Shown here piece by piece: positions 1 through 7,328 of a stretch of DNA of 8,629 bases (the first letter of the stretch is position 1; every line of letters begins with the position of its first letter). This DNA comes from Thermococci archaeon (GTDB lineage Archaea > Methanobacteriota_B > Thermococci > Methanofastidiosales > B48-G16), in the NCBI GenBank assembly GCA_003660605.1, contig QMUN01000022.1, forward strand, positions 1 to 8,629, written 5' to 3'. Made by a program: the position numbers and the translations under genes. Below the pieces are notes generated by a model. That model made no database searches. It was not told the origin of the DNA and was given only the letters and a program-made list of their open reading frames with translations.

Positions 1-765
1 AAAAAACAGGAAGAAGAATTTTTTAAAATGAGAGACGAAATAATAGGGGAGGCAGATAAGAGAGGCATAACAATGAGGATACTGGGAGCAATTGCTTTCA
101 GGACAAAATGTCCCAAATACAAGTATCTGGAGTATGATCTTGGCAGAGTTCTTACAGATATAGATTTTATGGCTCACTATAAAGACATGAAAAAGATAGA
201 GGATCTTTTTAAGGATCTGGGATATGAACAAGACCTTGCTTTAAAAACTATAATGAAGAGAATGGGTTCAAAAAGGATGATATTTTATAATCCTAATGGT
301 ATTCATTCGGACGTATTTCTTGACGAACTGAAATTTTGCCACATACTGAACTTAAAAAACAGATTGGAGATAGATCATCCTACAATATCATTATCCGATC
401 TGCTATTGGAGAAACTCCAGATCGTCGAAATAAATGAGAAGGACATAATTGACTGCATCATACTGTTCAGGGAACACGATGTAGGCGATAATGACAAGGA
501 AACTATAAATATGAAGTACATCGCCAAACTCTTTTCAGGTGACTGGGGATGGTGGAGAACAGGTACAATGAATCTCGGAAAAATAAAGCACTTTGCGGAA
601 AAATATGATAGATTAACAGACGATAATAAAAAGATCGTAATTGATAGGATAGATAAACTGATGGAAGCTATAGAAAAACAGCCGAAATCTATGGGCTGGA
701 AGATGAGGAACAGAGTTGGCGACAGTAAAAAATGGTACAGAGACGTTGAAGAAGTAGAAAGATAA
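1..765 (+). CDS. Nucleotidyltransferase-like protein, probably 5'-partial
   Basis: The reading frame is open from base 1 to a TAA at 763-765. The first ATG is at 28, but it has no close SD and the codons before it are sense, so the true start may lie left of the window. Residues below count from the ATG at 28. The layout resembles AbiEii/MNT-type nucleotidyltransferase-like proteins: LGAIAF (18-23) where such folds carry a small-residue turn, TDIDF (43-47) as the two-acid D-x-D motif, a possible third acid in HSDVF (93-97), then LLLEKLQ (125-131) and NEKDIID (136-142), matching the usual Lys and KD-x-x-D elements. The C-terminus ends in a basic, Trp-rich segment (WKMRNRVG, KKWY) that I recall from an uncharacterised family in archaea and bacteria. 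The canonical GS motif is not evident, so transferase activity is unproven. No toxin or antitoxin partner is adjacent, and no substrate can be named. It ends 28 nt before the nitroreductase gene. Confidence 0.75.
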   Translation, partial: KKQEEEFFKMRDEIIGEADKRGITMRILGAIAFRTKCPKYKYLEYDLGRVLTDIDFMAHYKDMKKIEDLFKDLGYEQDLALKTIMKRMGSKRMIFYNPNGIHSDVFLDELKFCHILNLKNRLEIDHPTISLSDLLLEKLQIVEINEKDIIDCIILFREHDVGDNDKETINMKYIAKLFSGDWGWWRTGTMNLGKIKHFAEKYDRLTDDNKKIVIDRIDKLMEAIEKQPKSMGWKMRNRVGDSKKWYRDVEEVER

Positions 766-793
766 ATCTTTAAGTTTTCAGGAATTGTTTGTT

Positions 794-1426
794 ATGAAAG
801 TAATAGATGTGATAAGAAGAAGAAGGTCTATAAGAAAATTTAAAAAGAAAGACGTCAGGGCGGAAGCAATAAAAGTGATTTTGGATGCGGGGAGGTGGGC
901 ACCTACAGCAGGTAACAGGCAACCTTTAAAATTTTTAGTTCTTTCGAATGAGGAAGGAAGAGCGCCCGTAGCAAGACTGTACGTTGAAGCTTATAAGAAA
1001 GAAGCTGAAGATCTTTTGAATAGAGAAGATGCGGATAAATACTATGAAAACCCTTTTGCTGTCAAAAAGAAGATTTTAAATATGTTAGACCTCCTAGAAA
1101 AGCAGTTAAAAACTCCTCCATTCATAATTTTAATCTGTGCAGATACAAGAATTTCTAGATCTTATATATTCGAAGCCGGTTTAGCAGCCCAGAATATGAT
1201 GCTTGCTGCATGGGAGTTAAATCTTGGCTCATGCTGTATAGAGATAGCTACAACTCTTCTTTCCGAGTATTTTGACAAGAAAACACTCAAAAGAATCTAC
1301 AACATCCCCGACGAAGTAGAGGTCGTGGCAATGATCCCTATAGGTCGTATCGAGGAGATGCCTCAAAATCCTGATAGAGAGATGCTGAAAGATTATACGT
1401 ATACGGGGTACTGGATCGGAGACTAG
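794..1426 (+). CDS. Nitroreductase-family FMN flavoprotein
   Basis: Predicted cytosolic FMN-dependent NAD(P)H oxidoreductase of the nitroreductase superfamily (PF00881), 210 aa, a normal length. Visible signatures are the N-terminal RRRSIRKF (9-16), which contributes phosphate-binding Arg residues for FMN; WAPTAGNRQPLKF (35-47), the usual A-P-S/T-x-x-N-x-Q-P flavin segment; the helix FEAGLAAQNMMLAAWELNLG (126-145), typical of the dimer core; and MIPIGR (180-185) near the C-terminus. The physiological substrate cannot be read from sequence; such proteins reduce nitro compounds, quinones, flavins or enones. I chose the ATG at 794 over an in-frame TTG at 785 because CAGGA (779-783) sits about 10 nt upstream of the ATG. 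A weak A/T-rich element near 763-775 could be its promoter. The stop is 2 nt before the dipeptidase start, so the two are probably co-transcribed. Confidence 0.9.
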   Translation: MKVIDVIRRRRSIRKFKKKDVRAEAIKVILDAGRWAPTAGNRQPLKFLVLSNEEGRAPVARLYVEAYKKEAEDLLNREDADKYYENPFAVKKKILNMLDLLEKQLKTPPFIILICADTRISRSYIFEAGLAAQNMMLAAWELNLGSCCIEIATTLLSEYFDKKTLKRIYNIPDEVEVVAMIPIGRIEEMPQNPDREMLKDYTYTGYWIGD

Positions 1427-1428
1427 TT

Positions 1429-2895
1429 ATGGAAAAAAGAGTTTTAAACGAACTTGAACCAAAAATTGTCTGGAATATATTTGAGGACATAACGAAAGTT
1501 CCCCGTCCTTCTAAAAAGGAAGAGAAGATCCGTAAATGGATCAAGAATTGGGCAAAGAAATACAATATTTCTGTTAGGGAAGATGGTGTAGGCAACATTC
1601 TTTTGAAAAAAGAAGCAACAGAAGGGTGTAAAGATTATCCCACTTTAGTTCTTCAGGCTCATATGGATATGGTCTGTCAGAAAACGCCAGAAACAGAAAT
1701 AGATTTTAAAAATGATCCTTTAAAAATCAAGATCGTAGATGATTATGTTACAGCAGAAGGAACAACTCTTGGAGCTGATAATGGGATAGGAATGGCTTAC
1801 GGCATGGCTGCTCTAATATCGGATATCAAACATGGCCCCATAGAAGTTGTTTTCACTGTAGATGAAGAAACGGGACTGACTGGTGTTTTTAATATGGAAA
1901 AAGGATTTTTTTCTGGTAAATATCTTTTGAATCTTGACAGTGAAACATTGGGAGAAATAACTATTGGAAGTGCGGGAGGAGGAGACACACATTATATTCT
2001 ACCAGTTGATCATGAAGAAAAGAAAAACTGGAGAGGAATCAGAGTATCAATAAAAGGACTGAAAGGAGGACATTCAGGAATAGATATCCATCTTCCGAGA
2101 TTGAACGCTATCAAAATTGTTATCGAAGGTGTATTATATTTAAAGAATAAAATGGATACACTCATTAGCAGCATAAACGGTGGGTCAGTTCATAACGCAA
2201 TTCCAAGAGAGTGTGTATGCGATTTTTTAGTTCTGAAAGAAAAGATAGATGAGGCAGTTAAAATCCTTGAAGACTGGAAGATGAGGATCATTGAAAAAAA
2301 TAAAAAAAATGAGCCTGAGATGAAGATAGTTATCTCAGAAATAAGTAAAACAGAAGCTATCATTAGAGAACAATCAGATTCTATTTTAAATCTTCTAAAT
2401 GAAATTCCTCATGGACCTCTTTCCTTCAGTAAGGAGATGGAAGGGTTAGTCCAAACATCAAATAACCTTGCCGTTGTCAAGAGTGGCGAAGATAAGATCG
2501 AGATCTTCTTGAGCAGTAGAAGCCAGGTAGACAGAGAATTAGAAGAGCTTCGAAAAAAATTGAAAATACTTGGGGAAAAGTACAATGCAAATGTTATACA
2601 GGAAAAAGCGTATCCAGGCTGGCAAGCAGATCTAAGTTCACCTTTTTTAGCTTTGGTAAAAAATTCTTATGAAAATATTTTAAAAAACGAAGTTTCTGTA
2701 AAAATAATCCATGGGGGATTGGAGTGTGGACTGTTTTCAAAGTTCGATCAGGAGTTACAAATAGCATCTATAGGTCCTGAGATCAAAGATGTTCATACGC
2801 CCAACGAGAAGGTATACATCAAAAGTGTGGGAACAGTATGGGATGTAATCAGAAAAATAATAGAGAATATTGGGCACTTGGATAATTCTTTGTGA
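1429..2895 (+). CDS. pepD: M20C-family cytosolic dipeptidase (aminoacyl-histidine dipeptidase, PepD type)
   Basis: Predicted di-zinc dipeptidase of family M20C (Xaa-His / nonspecific dipeptidase), which hydrolyses dipeptides in the cytosol at the last step of peptide breakdown. At 488 aa it has the family's usual length. The metal-site motifs are all present: QAHMDMV (76-82; H78 ligand, D80 catalytic), GADNGIG (115-121; D117 bridging ligand), TVDEETGLTG (143-152; E146/E147 as base and ligand), NLDSE (168-172; D170 ligand) and a late DVHTPNE (454-460; H456 ligand). The inserted lid/dimerisation domain includes GLKGGHSGIDI (210-220) and HNAIPRE (255-261). GGLECGLF (429-436) is a further family signature. 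There is no signal peptide. The SD GGAGA lies 6 nt before the ATG. The gene ends 6 nt from the end of the opposite-strand tRNA-Thr gene. M20C enzymes are best known from bacteria, so an old acquisition is plausible but unproven here. Confidence 0.95.
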   Translation: MEKRVLNELEPKIVWNIFEDITKVPRPSKKEEKIRKWIKNWAKKYNISVREDGVGNILLKKEATEGCKDYPTLVLQAHMDMVCQKTPETEIDFKNDPLKIKIVDDYVTAEGTTLGADNGIGMAYGMAALISDIKHGPIEVVFTVDEETGLTGVFNMEKGFFSGKYLLNLDSETLGEITIGSAGGGDTHYILPVDHEEKKNWRGIRVSIKGLKGGHSGIDIHLPRLNAIKIVIEGVLYLKNKMDTLISSINGGSVHNAIPRECVCDFLVLKEKIDEAVKILEDWKMRIIEKNKKNEPEMKIVISEISKTEAIIREQSDSILNLLNEIPHGPLSFSKEMEGLVQTSNNLAVVKSGEDKIEIFLSSRSQVDRELEELRKKLKILGEKYNANVIQEKAYPGWQADLSSPFLALVKNSYENILKNEVSVKIIHGGLECGLFSKFDQELQIASIGPEIKDVHTPNEKVYIKSVGTVWDVIRKIIENIGHLDNSL

Positions 2896-2901
2896 CTCAA
2901 A

Positions 2902-2973
2902 AGCCCTGGGCGGGGATTGAACCCGCGACCTCACCCTTACCAAGGGCGCGCTCTACCACTGAGCCACCAAGGC
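2902..2973 (-). tRNA. tRNA-Thr (anticodon GGU)
   Basis: A complete 72-nt cloverleaf can be folded on the minus strand: acceptor GCCTTGG pairs with CCAGGGC (one G-U), then T8-G9, D arm GCTC/GAGC with loop AGTGGTA, anticodon stem CGCCC/GGGTG around loop TTGGTAA (anticodon GGT, reading ACC/ACU), variable loop AGGTC, and T arm GCGGG/CCCGC with loop TTCAATC. The discriminator is U73, as commonly found on archaeal tRNA-Thr. CCA is not encoded; the genomic sequence continues TTTGAG, and this short T run may end transcription. There is no intron. The high G+C of the stems contrasts with the AT-rich surroundings. Confidence 0.97.
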
Positions 2974-2996
2974 TTGACATAAAAAAGGAACATCAA

Positions 2997-3004
2997 TATA
3001 AAAA
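2997..3004 (-). promoter_or_regulatory. TATA box for tRNA-Thr
   Basis: TTTTTATA on the minus strand, centred about 27 nt before the first tRNA base. This is the archaeal TBP-site spacing for a transcript starting at or just before the mature 5' end. It abuts the stop codon of the preceding membrane-protein gene (TAA at 3006-3008). Confidence 0.7.
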
Positions 3005-3005
3005 T

Positions 3006-3749
3006 TTATCTAAAAAATTTGGAGATTCCTGTTTTAAAAGCAAGTGTCCATGCCCCTCCAACATCAATAATACCCTGTATTGCATTGAGTCCCACTATGA
3101 TATACCACGGTATCCAGTTGATAGCATCCTCTGTTGACATACCAAAGAATGTGGGTATTGCAAAGTAGTAGTTTATCACCGTTGTCGTGATTCCTCTCAC
3201 TATTATAGCTAAAATAAGTGTTGCGGTGATGAAATAAATATTTTTGAATGATCCCAGCTTCTTAAATTCATAATTCCTTGTGAGGAGCCAGAAACTGAGA
3301 TAAAATGTTATACAGGATATTGCTACTAACAGGTGAGATATTATCTCTTTATCTTTTAAAAGAACAAAAAGGGTGCCAAACAGCATTATCAATGCTATTA
3401 TGCTGATCAAAATCCCAGATAGAGTCAGTAATTTCTGTTTCAGTTCCCTCTCTCCTCTGAATTCTAGAGTCATCAGAGTTGGAACTATAAACATTGGAAC
3501 AGTAGCCATCCATTTCATTGTGGCACCAATGAAACCTGTGGGAGATATTATAGAGATCGCAAAAAACATGATAATACTCGTCTCCAATGCCACTCTGAAT
3601 CCAAAGAGAAAGAAAGCTATCAGTATAGGAACTGCCACAAGGTCTATCTTCATCCCCCACTGCGTTGCTATCTTTATAGGAGATAGCTCAAGTACAGTAG
3701 ACATTGCGGCAAATAAAGCTATGATCGTAATTTCATTGATCTTTTTCAT
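3006..3749 (-). CDS. ECF transporter S component, RibU-like (possible riboflavin/flavin uptake)
   Basis: Integral membrane protein, 247 aa from the ATG at 3749, with six or more hydrophobic segments and no soluble domain. It resembles substrate-binding S components of energy-coupling factor (ECF) vitamin transporters. TM1 carries the AxxxA-type contact motif (A11-A15, IALFAAMSTV). KIDLVAVPILIAFFLFGF (34-51) and TGFIGATMKWMATVPM (71-86) resemble archaeal RibU-like proteins, as does the C-terminal NYYFAIPTFFGM...IP...G.I pattern (193-227). The flavin assignment is inferred from these patterns only. It is longer than most S components (about 180-200 aa). An ATG at 3797 in the same frame would add 16 residues and overlap the upstream gene by 8 nt. 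I prefer 3749 because a TATA box lies 25-26 nt before it and hydrophobic TM1 follows directly. No ECF ATPase or T-subunit gene is in the window, so it must share a module encoded elsewhere. Confidence 0.75.
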   Translation of the reverse strand: MKKINEITIIALFAAMSTVLELSPIKIATQWGMKIDLVAVPILIAFFLFGFRVALETSIIMFFAISIISPTGFIGATMKWMATVPMFIVPTLMTLEFRGERELKQKLLTLSGILISIIALIMLFGTLFVLLKDKEIISHLLVAISCITFYLSFWLLTRNYEFKKLGSFKNIYFITATLILAIIVRGITTTVINYYFAIPTFFGMSTEDAINWIPWYIIVGLNAIQGIIDVGGAWTLAFKTGISKFFR

Positions 3750-3770
3750 GAGGAAAGAGTGGAAATGAGG

Positions 3771-3778
3771 TATAAAAA
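3771..3778 (-). promoter_or_regulatory. TATA box for the RibU-like gene (apparently leaderless)
   Basis: TTTTTATA on the minus strand, centred 25-26 nt upstream of the ATG at 3749, which would put the transcript start at the start codon. There is no SD before that ATG. The box lies in the short gap after the upstream S-component gene, so the RibU-like gene can be expressed independently of its neighbour. Confidence 0.6.
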
Positions 3779-3789
3779 GTTTTCCAATT

Positions 3790-4272
3790 CTACTCATTTG
3801 TGAGTATTTTGCTCACAGCTTTGTACAGCGGTATCGCCAATAATATACCAAATCCAGCCTGAAAGATGTTGCCTGGAAGTTCAGCCACAGCGGCTCCATA
3901 TCCATAAAGAAATAACTCTACTATGAAGTATCCAAGTATCATCTCAGATCCTCCTATAACTAACGCGAGTATTTTGCTTTTTTTAGCTAATTTACCCACT
4001 ATAATTCCTTCCACACCTTTTATTATCAGGGTAAAAGGTGCCCAGTTTCCAAATCCGCCAATTATATCTGCCAGAGCAGAGCCAATACCTCCTGCAAATC
4101 CACCTATCCTGAACCCAAAACATAAGGCAGAAAAAAAGATCATCGAGTCTCCGATGTTTATGTATCCTTTAGTTTGAGGTATGGGGATCCTTATGAGAAT
4201 TGTGCCCACACAAACTAAAGCTGTCATTACACCTGTAATTGCCACTTCTGTGGACCTAGATCTATTCAACAT
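3790..4272 (-). CDS. ECF transporter S component, DUF1393/ECF-ribofla_trS type, substrate unknown
   Basis: Small hydrophobic membrane protein, 160 aa, with about five to six TM segments, the usual size for an S component. Recognisable elements are TM1 AITGVMTALVCVGTIL (11-26) with small-xxx-small spacing for contact with the ECF T subunit; the loop/TM2 start GYINIGDSMIF (36-46); and the strongly conserved block SALADIIGGFGNWAPFTL (65-82) followed by IIKGVEGIIVG (83-93). This block is characteristic of the PF07155/DUF1393 group, members of which are linked to vitamin or vitamin-precursor uptake (such as riboflavin or thiamine precursors). The ligand cannot be assigned from sequence. It would bind substrate in the membrane and dock onto a shared ECF-A/A'/T module not encoded here. 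The ATG at 4272 has a TATA box at leaderless spacing and a palindromic candidate operator between, suggesting repression by a vitamin-sensing regulator (inference). Confidence 0.85.
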   Translation of the reverse strand: MLNRSRSTEVAITGVMTALVCVGTILIRIPIPQTKGYINIGDSMIFFSALCFGFRIGGFAGGIGSALADIIGGFGNWAPFTLIIKGVEGIIVGKLAKKSKILALVIGGSEMILGYFIVELFLYGYGAAVAELPGNIFQAGFGILLAIPLYKAVSKILTNE

Positions 4273-4275
4273 AAC

Positions 4276-4297
4276 TATACAAGGAAATACTTGTATA
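4276..4297. promoter_or_regulatory. Perfect inverted repeat, candidate operator of the ECF S-component gene
   Basis: TATACAAG-6 nt-CTTGTATA: two perfect 8-bp arms with a 6-nt spacer, lying between and partly overlapping the TATA box and the start codon of the S-component gene. A dimeric repressor bound here would block TBP or RNA polymerase. The position and symmetry are seen directly; the regulator is unknown. Confidence 0.6.
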
Positions 4298-4301
4298 TAA
4301 A
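4294..4301 (-). promoter_or_regulatory. TATA box for the DUF1393-type S-component gene
   Basis: TTTATATA on the minus strand, centred 25-26 nt before the ATG at 4272. The transcript would begin at the start codon (leaderless), and no SD is present. The box shares four bases with the inverted repeat at 4276-4297. Confidence 0.7.
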
Positions 4302-4318
4302 GTTTTCGCTTGCATAGT

Positions 4319-5415
4319 CTAAGGTTTTATATAATCTAGAATAAGATTTTTATTTTCAACAACAGCTTTTGCCGTAAGATCTCTATCGTTACCTGCCATG
4401 ACAATGATCAATTGCTTTGCCGTGAAAATATCTCTCTCCAAAAATACGTTATATGCACCTTCAGTCCTGAGGTAGTTTATAGAACTGCCATCTAAAACCT
4501 GGGTAACTATATACCCTACTCCAGAATAGGCATCTGGTCCTCCTAAAATTATTATTATCGCCTCATTTTTATAAGAATCGAAGTTACTTGGAAATATCCT
4601 CTGGGCATCTATTCTATTGCTTTCCAAAAAAACTTTAAGAGCCTCTCCCTGCAAGCCCCAGTCTATTGCATTGGAAAGTATAAAGACTTTCAGTTTTTCT
4701 ACAGTTATACTGTGTGTTACGGAGTTATTTTCCTCATCCGTCTCTTCTATCTCTTCTCTATTGTCAACTTTCACGATAATATCCATTTCCCCCTCTAGTT
4801 TTGGAGTCCAGTACGTGAAAACTGATTTAAATGCTCCGGGATCAAGTTTTTCTATTTCTTCTTCACTCAATAAACTTTCGCCTTCGTAAAAACCTACTTT
4901 AAAGGATTTAATTGTGGAGGCTTCTCCAATATTCTTTACCTCTGCAATTATTCTTATCTCTTCATCTATCTTTGGAGTTGGATTGGAGAATGTTATATCT
5001 GTGACAGTAAGATCTGAAGCCGAGACATGTAGGATTTTTTCTACAGCGTTGTTTGTTTCATCACTTTCTTCGATCGTATTATCAGGATCAACTATTACAG
5101 TAAAAAGATAATTCCCGTAAGTAGGATTTCCCCAGTAGATAGTTACAGTTGTCGTCCAATTCGCCAGACAGTCTTTTGTTATCTCATCTTGATAAACGAT
5201 TACGTTTGTTCCCAGATCTTTAAGAGCATATTTCATAGGGACTGTATACAGATCTACATCGCTTTTATTCTCTATGTTCACATAGATCTTTCCTGTCATA
5301 CCTGAAACAAGATTTTCGTATTTTATGTTATCTTCTGTAATCTCCAGGTCAGGCAATTCACAATGTAAGGGTATTAAAAGAATTGACAAAATTATAAAAA
5401 ATAAAAAAATCTTTT

Positions 5416-5419
<4 letters not shown>
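4319..5419 (-). CDS. Secreted CARDB-repeat protein with C-terminal GGPDA/AGNDR domain
   Basis: 366 aa from the ATG at 5419. A Lys-Lys plus hydrophobic N-terminus (1-20, ending LIPLHC) looks like a Sec signal peptide. It is not a clear lipobox, because Pro and His occupy the -3 and -1 positions. Two CARDB-like beta-sandwich modules follow (about 22-132 and 134-240), each closed by the hallmark acidic turn: DPDNTIEESDETNN (111-124) and DNREEIEETDEENN (219-232). Residues 243-364 form an alpha/beta-looking domain with IIIILGGPDAYSGVG (288-302) and IIVMAGNDRDLTAKAV (338-353). I recall this arrangement from other archaeal exported proteins but cannot assign a function. No C-terminal membrane anchor is seen, so it is probably extracellular or envelope-associated. 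Its start overlaps the pyrI stop as ATGA, with GAGG just upstream, so it is translated from the pyr mRNA. An in-frame ATG at 5476 would bury the signal peptide and is unlikely. Confidence 0.85.
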
Positions 5420-6800
<1,381 letters not shown>

Positions 6801-7124
6801 TTAAAGTTTTGCTCCGCAGAATCTACAGAATTTTGCAGCTGCATCTATCTCCTTTCCACATTTTGGGCAGTGTTTTGTTTTCTCCAATAATGTTTCCTCC
6901 TTTTTTGATGGCGAAGGTTTCTTTTCTTTGGAAACCTTTTTAGGAGTTTCCAAAATCTCCAGTTTCTCGGAGATAACTTCTTTAGCTGTCACATAAAATT
7001 CTTTTTCAATATTCGGTTTAATTCTTTTCTCAGTCTCTTTTAGAACTTCTGTCCTAACAGTTTCATCCAGAATTTTTACAAACTCCGGGATTTTTAACTT
7101 TATCTGGAACTCTTCTTTTTCCAT
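6801..7124 (-). CDS. Small zinc-ribbon protein, first gene of the pyrBI operon
   Basis: 107 aa, no recognised family beyond its C-terminus. Residues 85-105 form a classic zinc ribbon, CPKCG (86-90) and CRFCG (100-104), with C86, C89, C100 and C103 as predicted zinc ligands. The first 60 residues are charged and look helical, with a short Lys/Pro/Ser-rich linker (about 61-78) before the ribbon. There is no signal peptide or membrane segment, so it is probably cytosolic. The ATG at 7124 follows a GAGGAGAT SD with a TATA box about 38 nt upstream, so this is the promoter-proximal gene of the operon. The stop is 12 nt before pyrB and adjoins the pyrB SD. Linkage suggests a role tied to pyrimidine synthesis, but ribbons of this kind are common on unrelated archaeal proteins, so this is only guilt by association. 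Confidence 0.8.
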   Translation of the reverse strand: MEKEEFQIKLKIPEFVKILDETVRTEVLKETEKRIKPNIEKEFYVTAKEVISEKLEILETPKKVSKEKKPSPSKKEETLLEKTKHCPKCGKEIDAAAKFCRFCGAKL

Positions 7125-7156
7125 AACATCTCCTCTTCAAATTAGTAGGAATCCAC

Positions 7157-7166
7157 TATTTATATA
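7157..7166 (-). promoter_or_regulatory. TATA box of the zinc-ribbon/pyrB/pyrI/CARDB operon
   Basis: TATATAAATA on the minus strand. Standard spacing puts the transcript start near 7136, giving a leader of about 12 nt that contains GAGGAGAT, an SD suitably spaced from the ATG at 7124. It is the only clear promoter for the four-gene unit, whose internal junctions are 12 nt or overlapping. Confidence 0.7.
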
Positions 7167-7182
7167 GCTTTCTCAGAACAGA

Positions 7183-7243
7183 GATCATCAGCCCGCCCAT
7201 CTGTCATCATCAAATCAGACGCTGTCGATATCATCATAGATCC
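7183..7243 (-). ncRNA. Box C/D guide sRNA with two 12-nt guides (2'-O-methylation guide)
   Basis: Read on the minus strand, all four boxes are perfect: C box ATGATGA (7237-7231), D' box CTGA (7218-7215), C' box ATGATGA (7210-7204) and D box CTGA (7191-7188). The two spacers, TATCGACAGCGT (7230-7219) and CAGATGGGCGGG (7203-7192), are each exactly 12 nt, and D' to C' is 4 nt, as archaeal L7Ae/Nop5/fibrillarin RNPs require. GATC on each side (7242-7239 and 7186-7183) can form a short terminal stem. A TATA box sits 26-27 nt before the expected 5' end. The D guide pairs with 16S rRNA CCGCCCGUC (nine pairs, one G-U). The fifth base from the D box falls on C1402 in E. coli numbering. The D' guide predicts a methylated U within ACGCUGUCGAUA; I could not place that target. 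Confidence 0.9.
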
Positions 7244-7266
7244 TTTTGTAATAAGAACCTCCGAAG

Positions 7267-7274
7267 TATAAAAA
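7267..7274 (-). promoter_or_regulatory. TATA box for the C/D sRNA
   Basis: TTTTTATA on the minus strand, identical to the tRNA-Thr box. Its centre is 26-27 nt upstream of 7243-7244, so the transcript would start at the base of the GATC terminal stem just before the C box. Confidence 0.7.
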
Positions 7275-7287
7275 TGTTTTGGAAAAA

Positions 7288-7295
7288 CATATATA
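7288..7295 (+). promoter_or_regulatory. TATA box for the MFS transporter gene
   Basis: CATATATA preceded by the purine-rich GGAAAAA, resembling a BRE. The expected start is near 7318, leaving a leader of about 10 nt before the ATG at 7329. It lies back to back with the sRNA promoter, with box centres about 20 bp apart. Confidence 0.65.
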
Positions 7296-7328
7296 GACTA
7301 CCAGAATTAAAGATGAAAGGGATAAAAG

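Noticed and set aside
2755..2943. Minus-strand open frame starting inside the tRNA
   Set aside because: It reads from the tRNA into the antisense of pepD. It has no SD or family similarity.
2892..3137. Open frame on the plus strand across the tRNA (protein containing AGIEPATSPLP)
   Set aside because: It is the antisense translation of the tRNA-Thr gene, a well-known false ORF pattern, continued through the 3' end of the ECF gene.
3373..3768. Plus-strand open frame antisense to the RibU-like gene
   Set aside because: Its hydrophobic look is the mirror of a membrane-protein gene. There is no ribosome binding site.
4319..4345. Possible terminator after the CARDB gene
   Set aside because: No hairpin and no convincing T run follow the stop before the next promoter.
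5359..5366. Lipoprotein signal (lipobox) at LIPLHC in the CARDB protein
   Set aside because: Pro at -3 and His at -1 to the Cys do not fit the lipobox consensus. An ordinary Sec signal is more likely.
7219..7230. Match of the D' guide to the 23S peptidyl-transferase segment CGAUGUCGG
   Set aside because: The guide complement differs at the base next to the predicted target (a mismatch at A2503) and has a G-U at the end. This is too weak to assign a target.
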